This document shows, in pieces, positions 1 through 13,640 of a stretch of DNA of 64,000 nt. How positions within the stretch are numbered: position 1 is the stretch's first letter; each line of letters starts with the position of its first letter. The notes under the pieces are model-generated. The model did not search any database and had not been told where the DNA came from. It saw only the letters and a program-made list of their open reading frames with translations. The stretch comes from Arabidopsis thaliana (lineage: Eukaryota; Streptophyta; Magnoliopsida; Brassicales; Brassicaceae). Both the position numbers and the translations under genes were made by a program. Location: assembly GCF_000001735.4 (NCBI RefSeq), contig NC_003070.9, positions 18,337,971 through 18,401,970 on the forward strand. The letters run 5' to 3'.

Positions 1-2
1 GA

Positions 3-655
3 GTACTAGAAAATTTTCTACTACTAGACGAGGAAATCAGAGAAAGGCTCAAAGATGTCTCGGAGTATATTCGAGACCAACGTAACCATGTCCTTTGTTG
101 GACTTATGTCATCACTGACATGGTCAGCGCCTTTAGAAGACTACATGGATGGGATGAAAACTACACACCATATAAGAGCATGTATATAAGTGATATTCAT
201 ATAGTATCATAAGGAGTTTTTTAGTATTATTTATAATAATATTGGATATCAGAAGTTTTAATGGATTGATACGGTTCAGCTCAATTTTATGTGTTTGGTC
301 CATTAAAAATAATAAATGGACTACTGATACTCTAAATGGTTTAGCGATAGTATATGGTTTAAGATATCTATATCAGAGTCTTGATCCAGATGATTACAGT
401 GGACCTCACAAACGTCGTAAGGAAAAAGATTATGGTCATCTTTGTTATGCAAACGATTTGGAAAGTAGTTTGGCGTATATTCAAAATTTTGGCATACCCA
501 AAAAAAAAGAGGGCAAGGAGATTTTGTATGTAGGGATAGACGTCTTGAGTCTAAATGTTTGGAGGTATGTTGAACTTGCATATGTAAAATTGTTTGATCT
601 CGATTTTAAGGTGGTTAAATGGGATGAAACAAACATGGTTTTTGCTTCCTATTAA
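3..655 (+). pseudogene. Papain-like cysteine protease relic (5' end outside window)
   Basis: Two open pieces, 3-212 and about 242-655, in different frames. The first reads RDQRNHVLCWTYVITDMVSA, which resembles the active-site segment of C1A papain proteases (Q..xxCW[AST]F); the candidate nucleophile Cys codon is 96-98. The second piece of about 137 codons continues with no family motif I can place, and I see no convincing catalytic His/Asn block. The gene starts before the window. A 3' splice-site-like ctacag ends at 715, and a hAT transposon sits in the sequence right after it. I read it as a decayed member of the plant papain-like family. The family call rests mainly on the Cys segment and could be wrong; the piece at 242 has no ATG at its start. 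Confidence 0.4.
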
Positions 656-722
656 GTTCTTTGAGAAGACAATTAATTATAGTATATAAAACTTGTGTTG
701 TTTTGTTATCTACAGGTTTTAT

Positions 723-2280
723 TAGAGCTGTCAATTGGTCAAAAGGACCATGGGCTTAGCCCAACCAATATTGTTGTGGACAATTAAATTCTAGCCCAAC
801 TAAACCATGGTTTTAATGGACTACGCCTAAATAGATCCACGGTCAGAAACGGGTTTGACTAGTTGGTCATTGGAGTAGAGGAGAGTTGATATGTGAATTC
901 TTAAAGCCATTTTCTGAAATGACAAATCTGATTTCGGGTTCTTCTTATCCTACAGCCAACTTATATTTTATGCAAGTTTGGAAGATAGAGTGTTGGTTGA
1001 GAGCTCATGAGTTTTCAGTTGATGAGACTATTTGTCAAATGGTGGAAATTATGACTCTTAAGTTTGAAAAATACTGGGAAGAGTATAGTGACATTCTCGC
1101 AATTGCAGCTGTATTCGATCCAAGACTTAAGTTGAAATGTTTGGAATATTGTTTCAGTACTCTAGATCGATTAACTAGTAAGTCCAGATTGGCTCATGTG
1201 CGTTCGAAGATCTATAAGCTTTTTAAAGCTTACAAGAAACGTCCAAGTAGCATCACCTCCTCTTCACAAGTAGAAACTTTGGAAGAAGACATTCCGGCAG
1301 GTTACAGTGTAAGTAAATTCTTACTTAGCCACTGTTTTTGTAGTTTTAATCTGTTTTTGCACTTGATTTGCTTTAAGCTTGATAGACTTGAAGTGTTATA
1401 TATTGCTTGGTTTTAGACTTCTATCTGGCAGCTTTGTATCTCATATGCTCCATTTGTGTGAATTTTTTCTCAGGGATTTTATGCATTTGTCTCTCAAAAA
1501 GTTGGTAGTAGTGGAAAATCAGAATTGGACATATATTTAGGTGAACCAACATTAGATATGGCTGCTTTTAGACATTTTAATGTCCTAGCATATTGGAAAG
1601 ATAACTCTTGTCGCTTTAAGGAGTTATCAAGCATGGCTTGTGATGTTCTCTCCATTCCGATAACAACGGTTGCTTCTGAGTCGTCATTTAGCATAGGCAG
1701 CGGAGTCCTTAGTAAATATAGGAGTAGTCTTCTTCCTGAAAATATCCAAGCATTAATCTGCACAAGGAATTGGCTGCGAGGCTTTCCAAAAGAGGGAGAA
1801 GAAGAGGAAGTAGAAGAAGAGAAAGAAGAAGAGAAAGAAGAAGAGAAAGAAGAAGCTTAAGGTAAATGAAACAAGTTCTTGTTTGTATAGTTGTTTTAAG
1901 CTTTAGAGATTTGTTTACTCTCTTGTTTAATGGTTGTAACTGCAGATTTAGAAGAGAACAAAGAGGAGAACGAGAAGGAGAAAGAAGAGAAGATTGAAGA
2001 ATGATGGTCATGTTGAACTTTATGGATAGTCTTAAGAATGTTGTCTTAAAATGTTTTTATGATGTCTAATTACAATGTTTGTCATGGTCATTTTAGATTA
2101 TTATTGTGATGTTAAACATTTTTTTTATGTCCATGGACATATATAATTGGTTTTGGTCACTCTTGGACTTGGTCACTTTTGGGCTTGGTCACTTTGGGCT
2201 TGGTCATTTTTGTGAAGAGAAAAAAAATGTCCAACTGGACAAGACCATTTGGTCATGGTCAAGCCCAATTGACAGCTTTA
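723..2280 (+). mobile_element. hAT (Ac/Tam3-like) DNA transposon, internally deleted
   Basis: The left end TAGAGCTGTCAATTGG (723-738) and right end CCAATTGACAGCTTTA (2265-2280) form 16-bp terminal inverted repeats with one mismatch. Both sides are flanked by the identical 8-bp target duplication GGTTTTAT (715-722 and 2281-2288), the length typical of hAT elements. Subterminal GGTCA/TTGGTCAC-type repeats lie at both ends, dense at 2150-2260. Inside is the C-terminal half of a hAT transposase (separate entry). The N-terminal BED zinc finger and most of the catalytic core are absent in this 1.56-kb copy, so it is probably non-autonomous. The perfect target duplication shows the ends are intact. 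Confidence 0.9.
886..1860 (+). CDS. Truncated hAT transposase (C-terminal half)
   Basis: Exons about 886-1308 and 1474-1860, joined in frame across a GT-AG intron. No ATG opens the first exon; the first in-frame ATG is at 919, so the true N terminus is lost. The first exon reads like the hAT linker and core region ([13 protein letters not shown], then [11 protein letters not shown]). The second exon holds the hAT dimerization domain: [35 protein letters not shown] and [11 protein letters not shown]. The protein ends in an unusual acidic Glu/Lys repeat tail, and more acidic codons follow a stop at 1946-2001. It probably has no activity alone because the BED finger and upstream catalytic residues are missing. 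It could still be transcribed from the element. Confidence 0.8.
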
Positions 2281-2288
2281 GGTTTTAT

Positions 2289-4490
2289 ACTCTTATGGTG
2301 TTGTCAACTGCATTACATCGAAAACCAGTAGTTCGTACAGATAATAAGTACGATCGAATTCAACTTATTCTATAAAATAAGAAAATATGCAGTAACTAAC
2401 TCGTTAAGAATAATATTTTTGGTCATCTATCTAGATTTAAATTCAAATCTCTGGATAGTTACGATTTACACTAATTTAGTTGAACCCCTAGTTTCATAAT
2501 ATAAGTGGCATAAGTACTAAGTTATTGATGTTGAAGTAATCCCCAAAAATATACAAAGTAAAATTTTTAACTGGGACTACCCGACAAAACGAATGGAGAT
2601 GAGAGAAATCGATGTGATCTAACGTAAGGTCCTTACTTCAGCAGTATTTGAGACTGGTTTATATATATAATGACATCAAAAAGTTTGTGTATAATATACT
2701 CAAAAATGTAGTTTATAATTCGACGACTGGTTGGCAAAATTCTTATTATATCTATGAGAGAGGCGAGAATCTAACCAGCATCAAATATATAAATATATAG
2801 AGATTCGATTGGCCTTTCCAAAATATTTGTCTCGCATTCGTTAATTCGAAGAATATATTGGGACACTTTTTTCAACAAAATATATTTCATGTTGGTTTGT
2901 CAGAGGAAACTATTCTCTGCACATGATATGCTTAATTATATGCATTATTCTATTGACGAAAAAAGCATCACTTTCGTAGAAAAGTTCAAAGTTAAACTAA
3001 TCAAATCAAGCAAATTAATGTGTTTTGTCGAAATATTTGATGAGTATTCAACTGGAATTCTAACTTTTAATATTCAAAAGAAGATAAATTATTTTCAACG
3101 TTTGATATATAATGCGTAGAGATGTTACTAGAAAAAACAACGAGGGAAGACAAAAAAATTGACATTCTAAAATGTTTTCAATTCATATGTTTTTTAGTTA
3201 CCAAGAAATAACTTGGTATAGAAGAATGATGACTTTGGAATCCTAAGTCATTCTCTAATTGACACGTGTCGGAAATCTGTTGGTGCTTGAGCTAGAGAGC
3301 ATTTGCAAAAGTTATTCTTTGGACAAAATCTTCAACTTCACAAAAGCTCGAAATCGGAAAGTAGAAAAAAGGAGGAACAATCACATTTCTTTGTGCCGCT
3401 AATCCCATGGTTTTGGTATCTTTGACTTTGACGCACCACACATCTTTAAAATTAAGCTTTTAACCGACAAGAACCACTATCTTGTTATCGTTAAAAAAAA
3501 AAAAACTAGCTAGAGTCACAAATCAAAACCCAACATAATAAAGATATTTAATAACTCTAACAACGTCGTTGTTAATTTTATTGGACCAACCATTTATTAG
3601 GAAACAGAAGAGAGGTGAGTGTAATAACTAGCAAAGCTTCAAATCCAATGTTATGATGAGAAAAACAAGTCACATATGTATTCAAATCTAACTGCATTTG
3701 TAATCTAAAATGAGTTTTGGTATCCTATCGATGGTGCGATCGCACATATCTCAATCAAAAGGGCAATTTTCTAAGTTATGTTATCTTTTAACAACCGTAC
3801 AAATTACGTTACATCATTTATTTTAACAACTAAGATATTTTTCATCAACAGAATTTAAATTGTTGAGGATCTATTTGCACATAAAATTAGATATTTAAAT
3901 GGTCCAACATTAAATGCAATAGAAAGTAGAAAGTGATGTTTCAAATAACAAAATGATTTAAACGAATTTAACTATATAAAAAACAATATCTATTTTTCTT
4001 GTTTTTTATTAGTAATTAAAATTTCACGTAAAATTAGCTTTCTTTAATCTACTATTAAAAAAATTAGAGTGTAAAAATTTAAAGTATCCATATCTTTGAT
4101 TTGTAATTTTAAACCGTAACAGTACAAATGATACCATTTCAACAGTTACAAATCATAAAAACGACGTCAAAAGCGTTACTAAAAGTGTTATTCTCAGCTT
4201 TTTGTACTGTTATCGGTTTAATCTTCAAACCGCGCATATCGTTTTTTCTATCTCCTAAGAAAAATATTGTACGCTTTTATGTTTACCAACCAATCTAAGG
4301 AAAAAAAAAATCGGAGCTGAAAACATTGAGAAAAATCACGAGTTTGGTATGAGTTAGAGAATGAGTCAACTCGCGAGTAAAACTGTAAAATTCAAAAACA
4401 GAGCAAATGGGTAAAAATGGAATTTGAGAGATACGCGACGAAACGAAGAGTTTTGTGATATCTAAAAAAGATTAAAACCCCACAAGACAG
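2289..4490. other. Intergenic region, no gene recognised
   Basis: AT-rich spacer between the hAT insertion and HHO6. A short ORF at 2889-3119 has no recognisable motif and starts with TTG-like context. An ACACGTGTC G-box/ABRE-like site is near 3262. A small inverted repeat at 4111-4219 is listed separately. Nothing else recognised. Confidence 0.5.
4111..4219. repeat. Short inverted repeat, possible tiny MITE remnant
   Basis: AAACCGTAACAGTACAAA at 4111-4128 is mirrored by TTTGTACTGTTATCGGTTT at 4201-4219, an 18-19-bp inverted repeat with one extra base, separated by about 72 bp. No clear target duplication was found. It could be a degraded miniature element or a chance hairpin upstream of HHO6. 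Confidence 0.4.
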
Positions 4491-4699
4491 AATCTTCTAG
4501 CTTTCCTCTTCCTTCAATCAATCTTCTCTCTTTCTCTCTTCCAAAAGATTCCACAAACATTGTTCTCTCTCCCTCTAATATAAAATCGCTTCACACAGAT
4601 CTCATCTCAAGTTGTTTCTTCTTCACACTCTGATTCTCTTACTATTTGACTCTGTTGTTGTTGTTATTGTTGTGATATCAAGAGAGTGGGTTTGAGATC

Positions 4700-4732
4700 A
4701 TGCCAAATTCTGGAAAAAGTTTGAGTTTTTAA
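4700..4732 (+). promoter_or_regulatory. Upstream ORF in the HHO6 leader
   Basis: ATG at 4700 opens MPNSGKSLSF followed by TAA at 4730-4732, 22 bases before the HHO6 start at 4755. The preceding 4495-4690 stretch is CT-rich leader-like sequence, so this ORF is probably on the transcript. It could lower translation of HHO6; no conservation data are available here. Confidence 0.5.
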
Positions 4733-4754
4733 TTCGAATCGAGAAAAAATAAAA

Positions 4755-6131
4755 ATGGGTTCTTTAGGTGATGAGCTTAGTTTGGGATCGATCTTTGGGA
4801 GAGGAGTTTCGATGAATGTTGTGGCGGTTGAGAAAGTTGATGAACATGTTAAGAAGCTTGAAGAAGAGAAGAGAAAGCTCGAAAGTTGTCAACTTGAGCT
4901 TCCTCTGTCTTTGCAGATTTTAAACGATGGTTCGTTGTTTTTGATTGATCTCTCCTCTGTTTCCTCTGTTTTTAATCATTTGGGTTGCTGAAAGTTTTGT
5001 TTTTTTTGTTTGCAGCGATTTTGTATCTGAAGGATAAGAGATGTTCAGAGATGGAGACTCAACCATTGTTGAAAGATTTCATTTCTGTTAATAAACCTAT
5101 TCAAGGAGAAAGAGGAATAGAATTGCTGAAAAGAGAGGAGCTAATGAGGGAGAAGAAGTTTCAGCAATGGAAAGCTAATGATGATCACACTAGTAAGATC
5201 AAGAGCAAGCTTGAGATTAAGGTAATTAAAACTCTGGAATTGAGACAGCATTTGGAAAGATTGGATGATATGTTTTGTGATTAATTAAGAACAAAGGACT
5301 GAGTTTGCTACTTTGCTTGATCTAAATGTTGCAGAGAAATGAGGAGAAATCTCCTATGTTGTTGATTCCAAAGGTGGAAACTGGTTTAGGCCTCGGTTTA
5401 AGTTCGAGTTCGATAAGAAGAAAAGGGATTGTTGCCTCATGTGGCTTTACTTCTAACTCTATGCCACAACCACCAACACCAGCAGTACCACAACAACCAG
5501 CATTTCTTAAGCAGCAAGCTTTACGGAAGCAAAGAAGGTGTTGGAATCCAGAGTTGCATCGCCGATTTGTCGATGCATTGCAACAGCTAGGTGGACCGGG
5601 AGGTATAAAAGATCTTCTTCTTGTGTTCTTGAGTTTGGTTACCTGATACAGAATGTGTTGTAATATCTTTGTATGTTTTGTTGTGTTAATAACAGTGGCA
5701 ACTCCTAAACAAATTAGAGAACATATGCAAGAAGAAGGCTTAACCAATGATGAAGTCAAGAGTCATTTACAGGTAACTAAAAAGAAACAAAAAGTTGAGA
5801 TCTTTGAGTCTTACAGTGAATGTTACTAAGAACTCATTTTCTCTGTTATATGTAGAAATACAGGTTACACATCAGGAAGCCAAATTCGAATGCGGAGAAA
5901 CAATCAGCAGTTGTTTTAGGGTTTAACTTGTGGAATTCTTCAGCACAAGATGAAGAAGAGACATGTGAAGGAGGAGAATCATTGAAGAGAAGCAATGCGC
6001 AATCAGATTCTCCTCAAGGTCCTTTGCAGTTACCGTCTACAACAACAACAACTGGTGGAGATAGTAGCATGGAAGATGTTGAAGATGCTAAGTCTGAGAG
6101 CTTTCAACTGGAGAGATTGAGATCACCATAA
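4755..6131 (+). CDS. HHO6: GARP (MYB-like) transcriptional repressor of the NIGT1/HRS1/HHO family
   Basis: Five exons (4755-4929, 5016-5221, 5335-5602, 5696-5772, 5856-6131) give 333 residues; all junctions are GT-AG and keep frame. The N terminus holds the charged, probably coiled-coil block HVKKLEEEKRKLE followed by the hydrophobic segment LPLSLQILNDAILYLKD, typical of this subfamily. LGLGL at about 145-149 fits an EAR repression motif. The GARP DNA-binding domain spans about 193-250, from KQRRCWNPELHRRF to SHLQKYR (239-245). Relatives bind GA(T/A)TC-type sites and repress nitrate and phosphate starvation genes in the nucleus. I match this protein to At1g49560 from memory. A 10-codon upstream ORF precedes the start (separate entry). 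Confidence 0.93.
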
Positions 6132-9030
6132 ATCTCAAGAAACCAAACTCTTGATCACGGTTTTGTTATTTTGGATTCATTACTATATCTATTAGTAGTG
6201 AATGAGAACAATAATTATAGAAAGGTTTATAGATATATATATAGAGAAAAAGAGAGAGTGAGGATGGTTCAAATTATTTGCAGAGATTATACTTAGCCTT
6301 GTTTTTGTAAACGGCTTTTTTTGGTTGGGTTTTTATTTTTCTTGAGGCATTATCCAATATTCAAGTAATAATTTTGATGTTTTTGTTTCATAATTTTGTG
6401 TGTTTAGTTTACAAAAAGAGCATAATAATAGGAGGGACATAAGCATGTGTTTGGTCATTTATTCAGATTCATAGTAGAGATGCTTTGAATTTTTTGTTCA
6501 TAAGCTTTGAAATAATGTTCTTCAACGCTCACCTAATCATTCGGTCGTTCGTTCAATTGACTAAAAGGTCTTTAGCTTTGACCGACAGATGCGTATTACA
6601 TATGGTATTATTTTAAATTATGTTTTTTTTGGGTGAATTTATAATAACAAAAAAAATCAACAAGCAGAAAAGTTTGGGCATTTTGGGTATATATATATAT
6701 ATATGCCTCATGCTACCCAGCCGGCCCACCTCATGTTTTCAGCCCAATGATACATATGAGCAAGAAAAACACTGCATAGCAAATGATTTTCATTTGCACA
6801 AAAAAAAAAAAAAAGCAAATGATTTTCAATTTTATTTTTGAAATGAATTTGAAAGGTTTGAGACTATCGTGAATATATATAAAATTAAAAAACAACTTAA
6901 ATGAATAATCTTGGAACTGGAAAACAGATTAATAATGAGTTTTTAGTTTGAAACTACACAAAATAGATACCTTGGACTTGGACAGTAAAATATCTGATTT
7001 TTTTACAAACTTCATGACATTTTCCGATAATTTTACCAATATTTTGCCACATAATTAAAAAGACTTGTCTCAATTCGTATCATCAGTTTTTTTAAACAAC
7101 TGCACATGTATATCGTTTGCTACAAATTCATAGTAATGGTTCACAAAAATTTATAGAAATTTCAGTACTTTTGTTATAGATATAAATTTTGAAACGACAA
7201 AATGTTTTGCTACTTTCTACCGCAATACTGTTATCTAATTGTAATTAATTATTTCTAACTTTGACCTAAGTTATAACTCAACGACGATACTATAGTACAA
7301 GCTTATTACTAAACTACAAATTTAAACAGGGGTGTGACTCTAGCTAGCTAGTTTATAATAAATGAGACGCAATGATGGATATGCAGCTACAAGTGGGTTC
7401 ATAAAATATTACATATCCACTTTGGTTGTGGAAACTGGAAAGTTATGTAAATTTTGGCCAACCAAAGGAAGCAAAGACTTTGCTTCTCAACTCTTCGAGT
7501 ACACTTCCGAGTAAGCTTCCAACATGGGCACGTAGTGGAATATGTTGCGCAATCCTCTTGATGTCATAAACATAATGGACAAAAATAATTTAAAATTTAC
7601 GTACACATGTTTCTTAAAACTCCAAATTTTATCCGGAAAAATGAATGTTTTGAAAAGTCTAAGAACAAGTGCGATATTATGTGACAAACAGAACAAATAC
7701 AAGAACAAGAGTTAGATCGTAAGTATAAGTTACATTTTCCATCATTTGGTTGTGGTTTGGATGAAATGTTCTACCGAGCATAATGGCAGCGCTTGTCTAA
7801 AGGTTTCCCCCAAAATCCAAATATCATTTTAAATCGAGAGGGATCGGAGTATCATGATCACAGTTGAATACTCCTTCTTTTATCAATTAGACCTCGAGTA
7901 AATTATAAATTCCACCATCCATAAGAAGGTGATACCATCTTTGGGATCGATATTATCGACCTTTAGAATCCGTTTCAAGTTTGGCATATATGATATATAG
8001 TTAAATTCCAAAGTATATTTGCAACGGACCATCTAATGAAATCCTCGTTTATACTATGAAGAAGTTGGAAACATTACTTAACATATGTATGTAGACGAGA
8101 GCAATAAATTTCATCAAAGCCTACTTTTCTATTTTGGAGACAAATTTGGCTGATAATCTATTAATTTGGCCTTTGAAGTGTTTCTACTTTCTACGTATAA
8201 GCAAATTTCTTTTAACCTCCCTAAACTTTCTGGAAGACTTAAAGTAACTAATATCCCATTCCTCCTTCTTTGGATATTTACAAAAATTTCTTTAGTTCGT
8301 CTAATTTAGGATTCTAGACTTGTATTTGAACAAACCCGTAGATAATTTATTATTTAGGATTTGAATATTGATCCGAAGCCACCCCCTATAAATGATGAGT
8401 CTTGCATGAGAACTAGTTCACATTGACTTTGATCAGCTTGGTACGTACCTAATAACTTAAAAAGCTTGCTAATTACCTTATAACTTACATCCATTGAAGA
8501 GATAAAGGGAGATTGATGGCGGAATTTAGACCGATATTTTCTCCAATAGATCATTATAAACCGGATTACATTTTTGCTGTACATAGGCTGCGCTAAACAC
8601 CCCAAATGCGCACAACGTTATCAATAAAAATGAAAAAGTAAGGGCATGAGATGATTAGTTTAGATTATTTACATGCACTAATTCTCCCACTATTCAAAAC
8701 TTATGAGTATACATTTAACATTTACTAGGTTTTGGTTTTTATTTGAATGTTTGTATGACGTTTACAAGGAAAAGTTCGTATGACTTGGTATAATATATGG
8801 CATTTTAATTCTAGATAAAATCACATGCTCACATGGGTAATAACAAATCATTTATTTTGCCAAGTGACTGAACTATCTGACAAAAACCTAATATTACAAA
8901 AACCTCAAAATTTATCCCACTATATTATCTTATTTATAGTGGCATTCCCACTTTCTTAATTATGCATGCATCTCCGAGGCGCACCCTTGTTAAGGCAAAT
9001 ATCTATTTTTTAAAAATACACCTTGTTTTT
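6132..9030. other. Intergenic region, no gene recognised
   Basis: HHO6 3' flank and PER10 upstream region. It holds (TA)n microsatellite runs near 6689-6704 and A-rich tracts. ORFs at 6620-6841, 7487-7708 and 8354-8605 are short, on different strands, and carry no motif I recognise. No transposon ends were identified. Confidence 0.5.
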
Positions 9031-9034
9031 GGTG

Positions 9035-9042
9035 TATAAATA
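9035..9042 (+). promoter_or_regulatory. TATA box of PER10
   Basis: TATAAATA lies 65 bases upstream of the PER10 start codon at 9107, followed by a short AC-rich leader. Position and sequence fit a plant TATA box. Confidence 0.55.
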
Positions 9043-9061
9043 CAAGCTAAAATCATCATAG

Positions 9062-10742
<1,681 letters not shown>

Positions 10743-13420
10743 GTTATATATAGACTCTTCACAAAATCCAAATCAGTCTATTATATATCTAGAGCTAATC
10801 TAGCTTTAATGAGGAATCAAATAAACCAAAGTCTATGAATAAAATATGTTTTATATATATGGTGTAAAAGCGTCCTTATGTATCAATATATATATATATG
10901 GATCCCATAAACAAAAATACTTGGACTTGTATGTGTGTTACGTTTGTGTGTAATGGAAAATGTATTTGTCTTTGTATTTTTATATTCCAAAATTAAGTCG
11001 AACTCCCTCACTTGAACGAATATAAATATTCTTAGTTCTTGATTGGGGTTTAACTAATGATCATAATTTTACATCTTCTTCCGAAAATCATGGTTCTTTT
11101 TGTTGATATAACATACATTTTCTTAAAGTATTGAATATACTAAGTCTACATAAATATACACTATCTATCAAAAGTCAAAACAAACAAACATCTTAGCGTG
11201 AAAAAAGAAAACATCTTCGAAATAGTTAAAGTCTTAAAAATTGCAACAATTCTTAAATACACTAACTTTTTGTTTAAAAAAATAAAAGAAGATCTTAATT
11301 CTTAATGATGAAAATACATAGTTGAAAGAGAAATGATGAAAATACATCCATCAAGCCCAAATACAAGCAAACCCCATTTCATATATTTCCACTTTAAATT
11401 CAGACTTGATGCATATATTTGTTAATTAGAAAAATACGTTTGAACATATATACATTTATTTAAATTTTGCGAAAAAGAAGCAAATAAGCATTGAATGATG
11501 ATATACATCCATCAAATCCAAATGGAAGCAACCAACTTTGTAGGTATTGTGTTTGTTGATTACTGATTGGAAGACATAAATTTTAAACCATTAAAGTTTC
11601 TCCAACGACTTCAAGAAATTATCAAGATTAGAGTTAGTGGAAGAATGAGAAATACTTCATACTATAAGCTATTTTAATCTATTATACATATATAGTCTAA
11701 ATACAAAATAGTAGTTAGGTTACGTACACCATCATGTTAAATGCAAAACACAAACAGCCAATAGAGAAATATCATATAATTCATGCAAATAAACTAAACA
11801 TTATCTATTCCACAAATGAGATTAATTTTTTATTTAAAATATATACATATAACAACTCGAGGTTTAGTTTTAAGCGAAACGTATATGTGTGAAAATTAGT
11901 TAATGAACCTTATTTTTTCTTCTTTTATAGCTGGTTATTTCTTAATATTCGTGTTAATAACATTAGTAAAAACACAGTAAAGATTTTTTTGTCTAATATG
12001 ATAAGTAATAATTAATTAACGTTACATGTCCGAGACGACCGCAAATTTGGGGCATACCTCTTGGAGCATTCGTCATTGTCTCGTTGATGTGTTTTCATAT
12101 AACGTTTGGATAATTTTCAATTTAATGTCAAGACAATTTTGAATGCTAGTTATTCTGATCTCAAAAGAAGATGCTGACCAAGATGTTTATCTCTGATGTC
12201 ATGCCTTGCACAATTTCAAACCAACCTACTCCTCTTTCTATATATACGTGGAGCCAAGTTTGTCAATCTTATGATTTGGTGGTACCATAGAGTCGAGTTG
12301 GCTGGTTCTCGCAAGGAGTTTCAAAGAGAATTTCAACACATGGACGGTTGGTGTTTCACGATGAACTAGCTCAAGTGATCAAATGTGTGGTTAGAGTCAC
12401 ACTCAAACTTGTCTTCTTTTTGCATAACTAAACGAGACATAAGATAACTTATTCTTTGAACTCTCTCGATTGAGATTGGCATAACACTCATTTTCTAACG
12501 GCTTCTTCTTTTGATAATATCAAATACATTCTTCTTCAACTATCTTTCCAAACTTCCAGTTGACCGAATATAACAGGAAAGGAATGAACGAACACAGACT
12601 CAAGCATACCACATTATTGACGTCTAATCGACGTAAAGATTCACCACATAATTCACTCCTTCTCAGATTCTGACACTTCTCACCTTTAAAACATTATGCA
12701 AACATAGTTTGGGGATTGTCGTTAGTTGACTCTTAGTTATTTAGTATGTCAATTTTTGTTTGTTCCAAACTTTCAAGAAAAAAAAAATGAATTTGATTTA
12801 TTTTTTCTATCAAAGATATTCGTAAATAAAACAGATATTTCTTCTTCTTTGTGGTAACATATTTTTTGCAAAAAACTTTTACGAAAGAAACTTGTAAACT
12901 CTAGAAGCATATAAATAAAATAAAGTATATATTGGTTAGAACCTAATTACTAGGCTAAAAACTACAATTCATTATGATATTTTTTAATTCCAAATCTATA
13001 CAAAATTATTTCTTACATAAATATATATGTAGACATGTATTCAATAATTTTCATGATAAAACATAGGAGTATTTTTTACAACTAGAAGGTTACATGTACT
13101 TAATTATCCTTAATTGTACCCACCAACTGTCAACTATATATACATACTCTATTTTTTTTACAGCAGCTATAATTTTCTTTATTTAAATTTTGTAAAGGTT
13201 CTGTTACTTCATTAAATTCAATTTACACAAACTTGTACAAAAAAAAAATGATCTCACAACCGTTGAAAAAATGACCTCATTTAAAAAATATAACAAAAAT
13301 AAAATATGGGACATGAATGACAAACATAACAGATCGGAAATATATTTAAAAGACTGCAATAAATTAAGGTCATTAATACGTGGCCGGAAGCAACTAATTT
13401 ACTAACCAATGCACACATCT
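10743..13420. other. Intergenic region with a diverged local direct repeat
   Basis: AT-rich spacer of 2.7 kb. A segment of about 45 bp near 11328-11375 recurs, diverged, near 11493-11540 (shared core ACATCCATCAA.CCAAAT). No ORF, RNA gene or element terminus could be recognised. Confidence 0.45.
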
Positions 13421-13504
13421 ACTTGCTTCGTCTTCTTCTTCCTTCTTCTTTCTACCACCATTTTCAGATTCAAAATTCAATTCTAACAGTTTCACTTCCC
13501 CTGC

Positions 13505-13561
13505 TCCTCTCTCTCTCTCTCTCTCGCTCTCTTTCTCATGTGATCTCTCTCGCTCTCTCTT
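13505..13561 (+). promoter_or_regulatory. CT/GA-rich leader tract with AUG-UGA minimal uORF (CRK8)
   Basis: A (CT)n tract upstream of CRK8, of the kind bound by GAGA-binding BPC proteins. Within it ATGTGA (13538-13543) is a start codon directly followed by a stop. A second tiny ORF, ATG at 13586 with TGA at 13598-13600 (MALL), follows. Both precede the CRK8 start at 13641 and may damp translation if transcription starts upstream. Confidence 0.4.
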
Positions 13562-13640
13562 TCTTCTCTAAAAGCCAAAACTTCGATGGCATTACTGTGA
13601 TTTTCCTCATAAAGTAAGCTCCTTTTTTTCGCCGGAGATT

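Noticed and set aside
2889-3119. 76-codon ORF upstream of HHO6
   Set aside because: No motif, AT-driven composition, no promoter or splice support.
13423-13617. 64-codon ORF in the CRK8 leader
   Set aside because: It starts at a TTG and is made of the CT repeat; low-complexity artefact.
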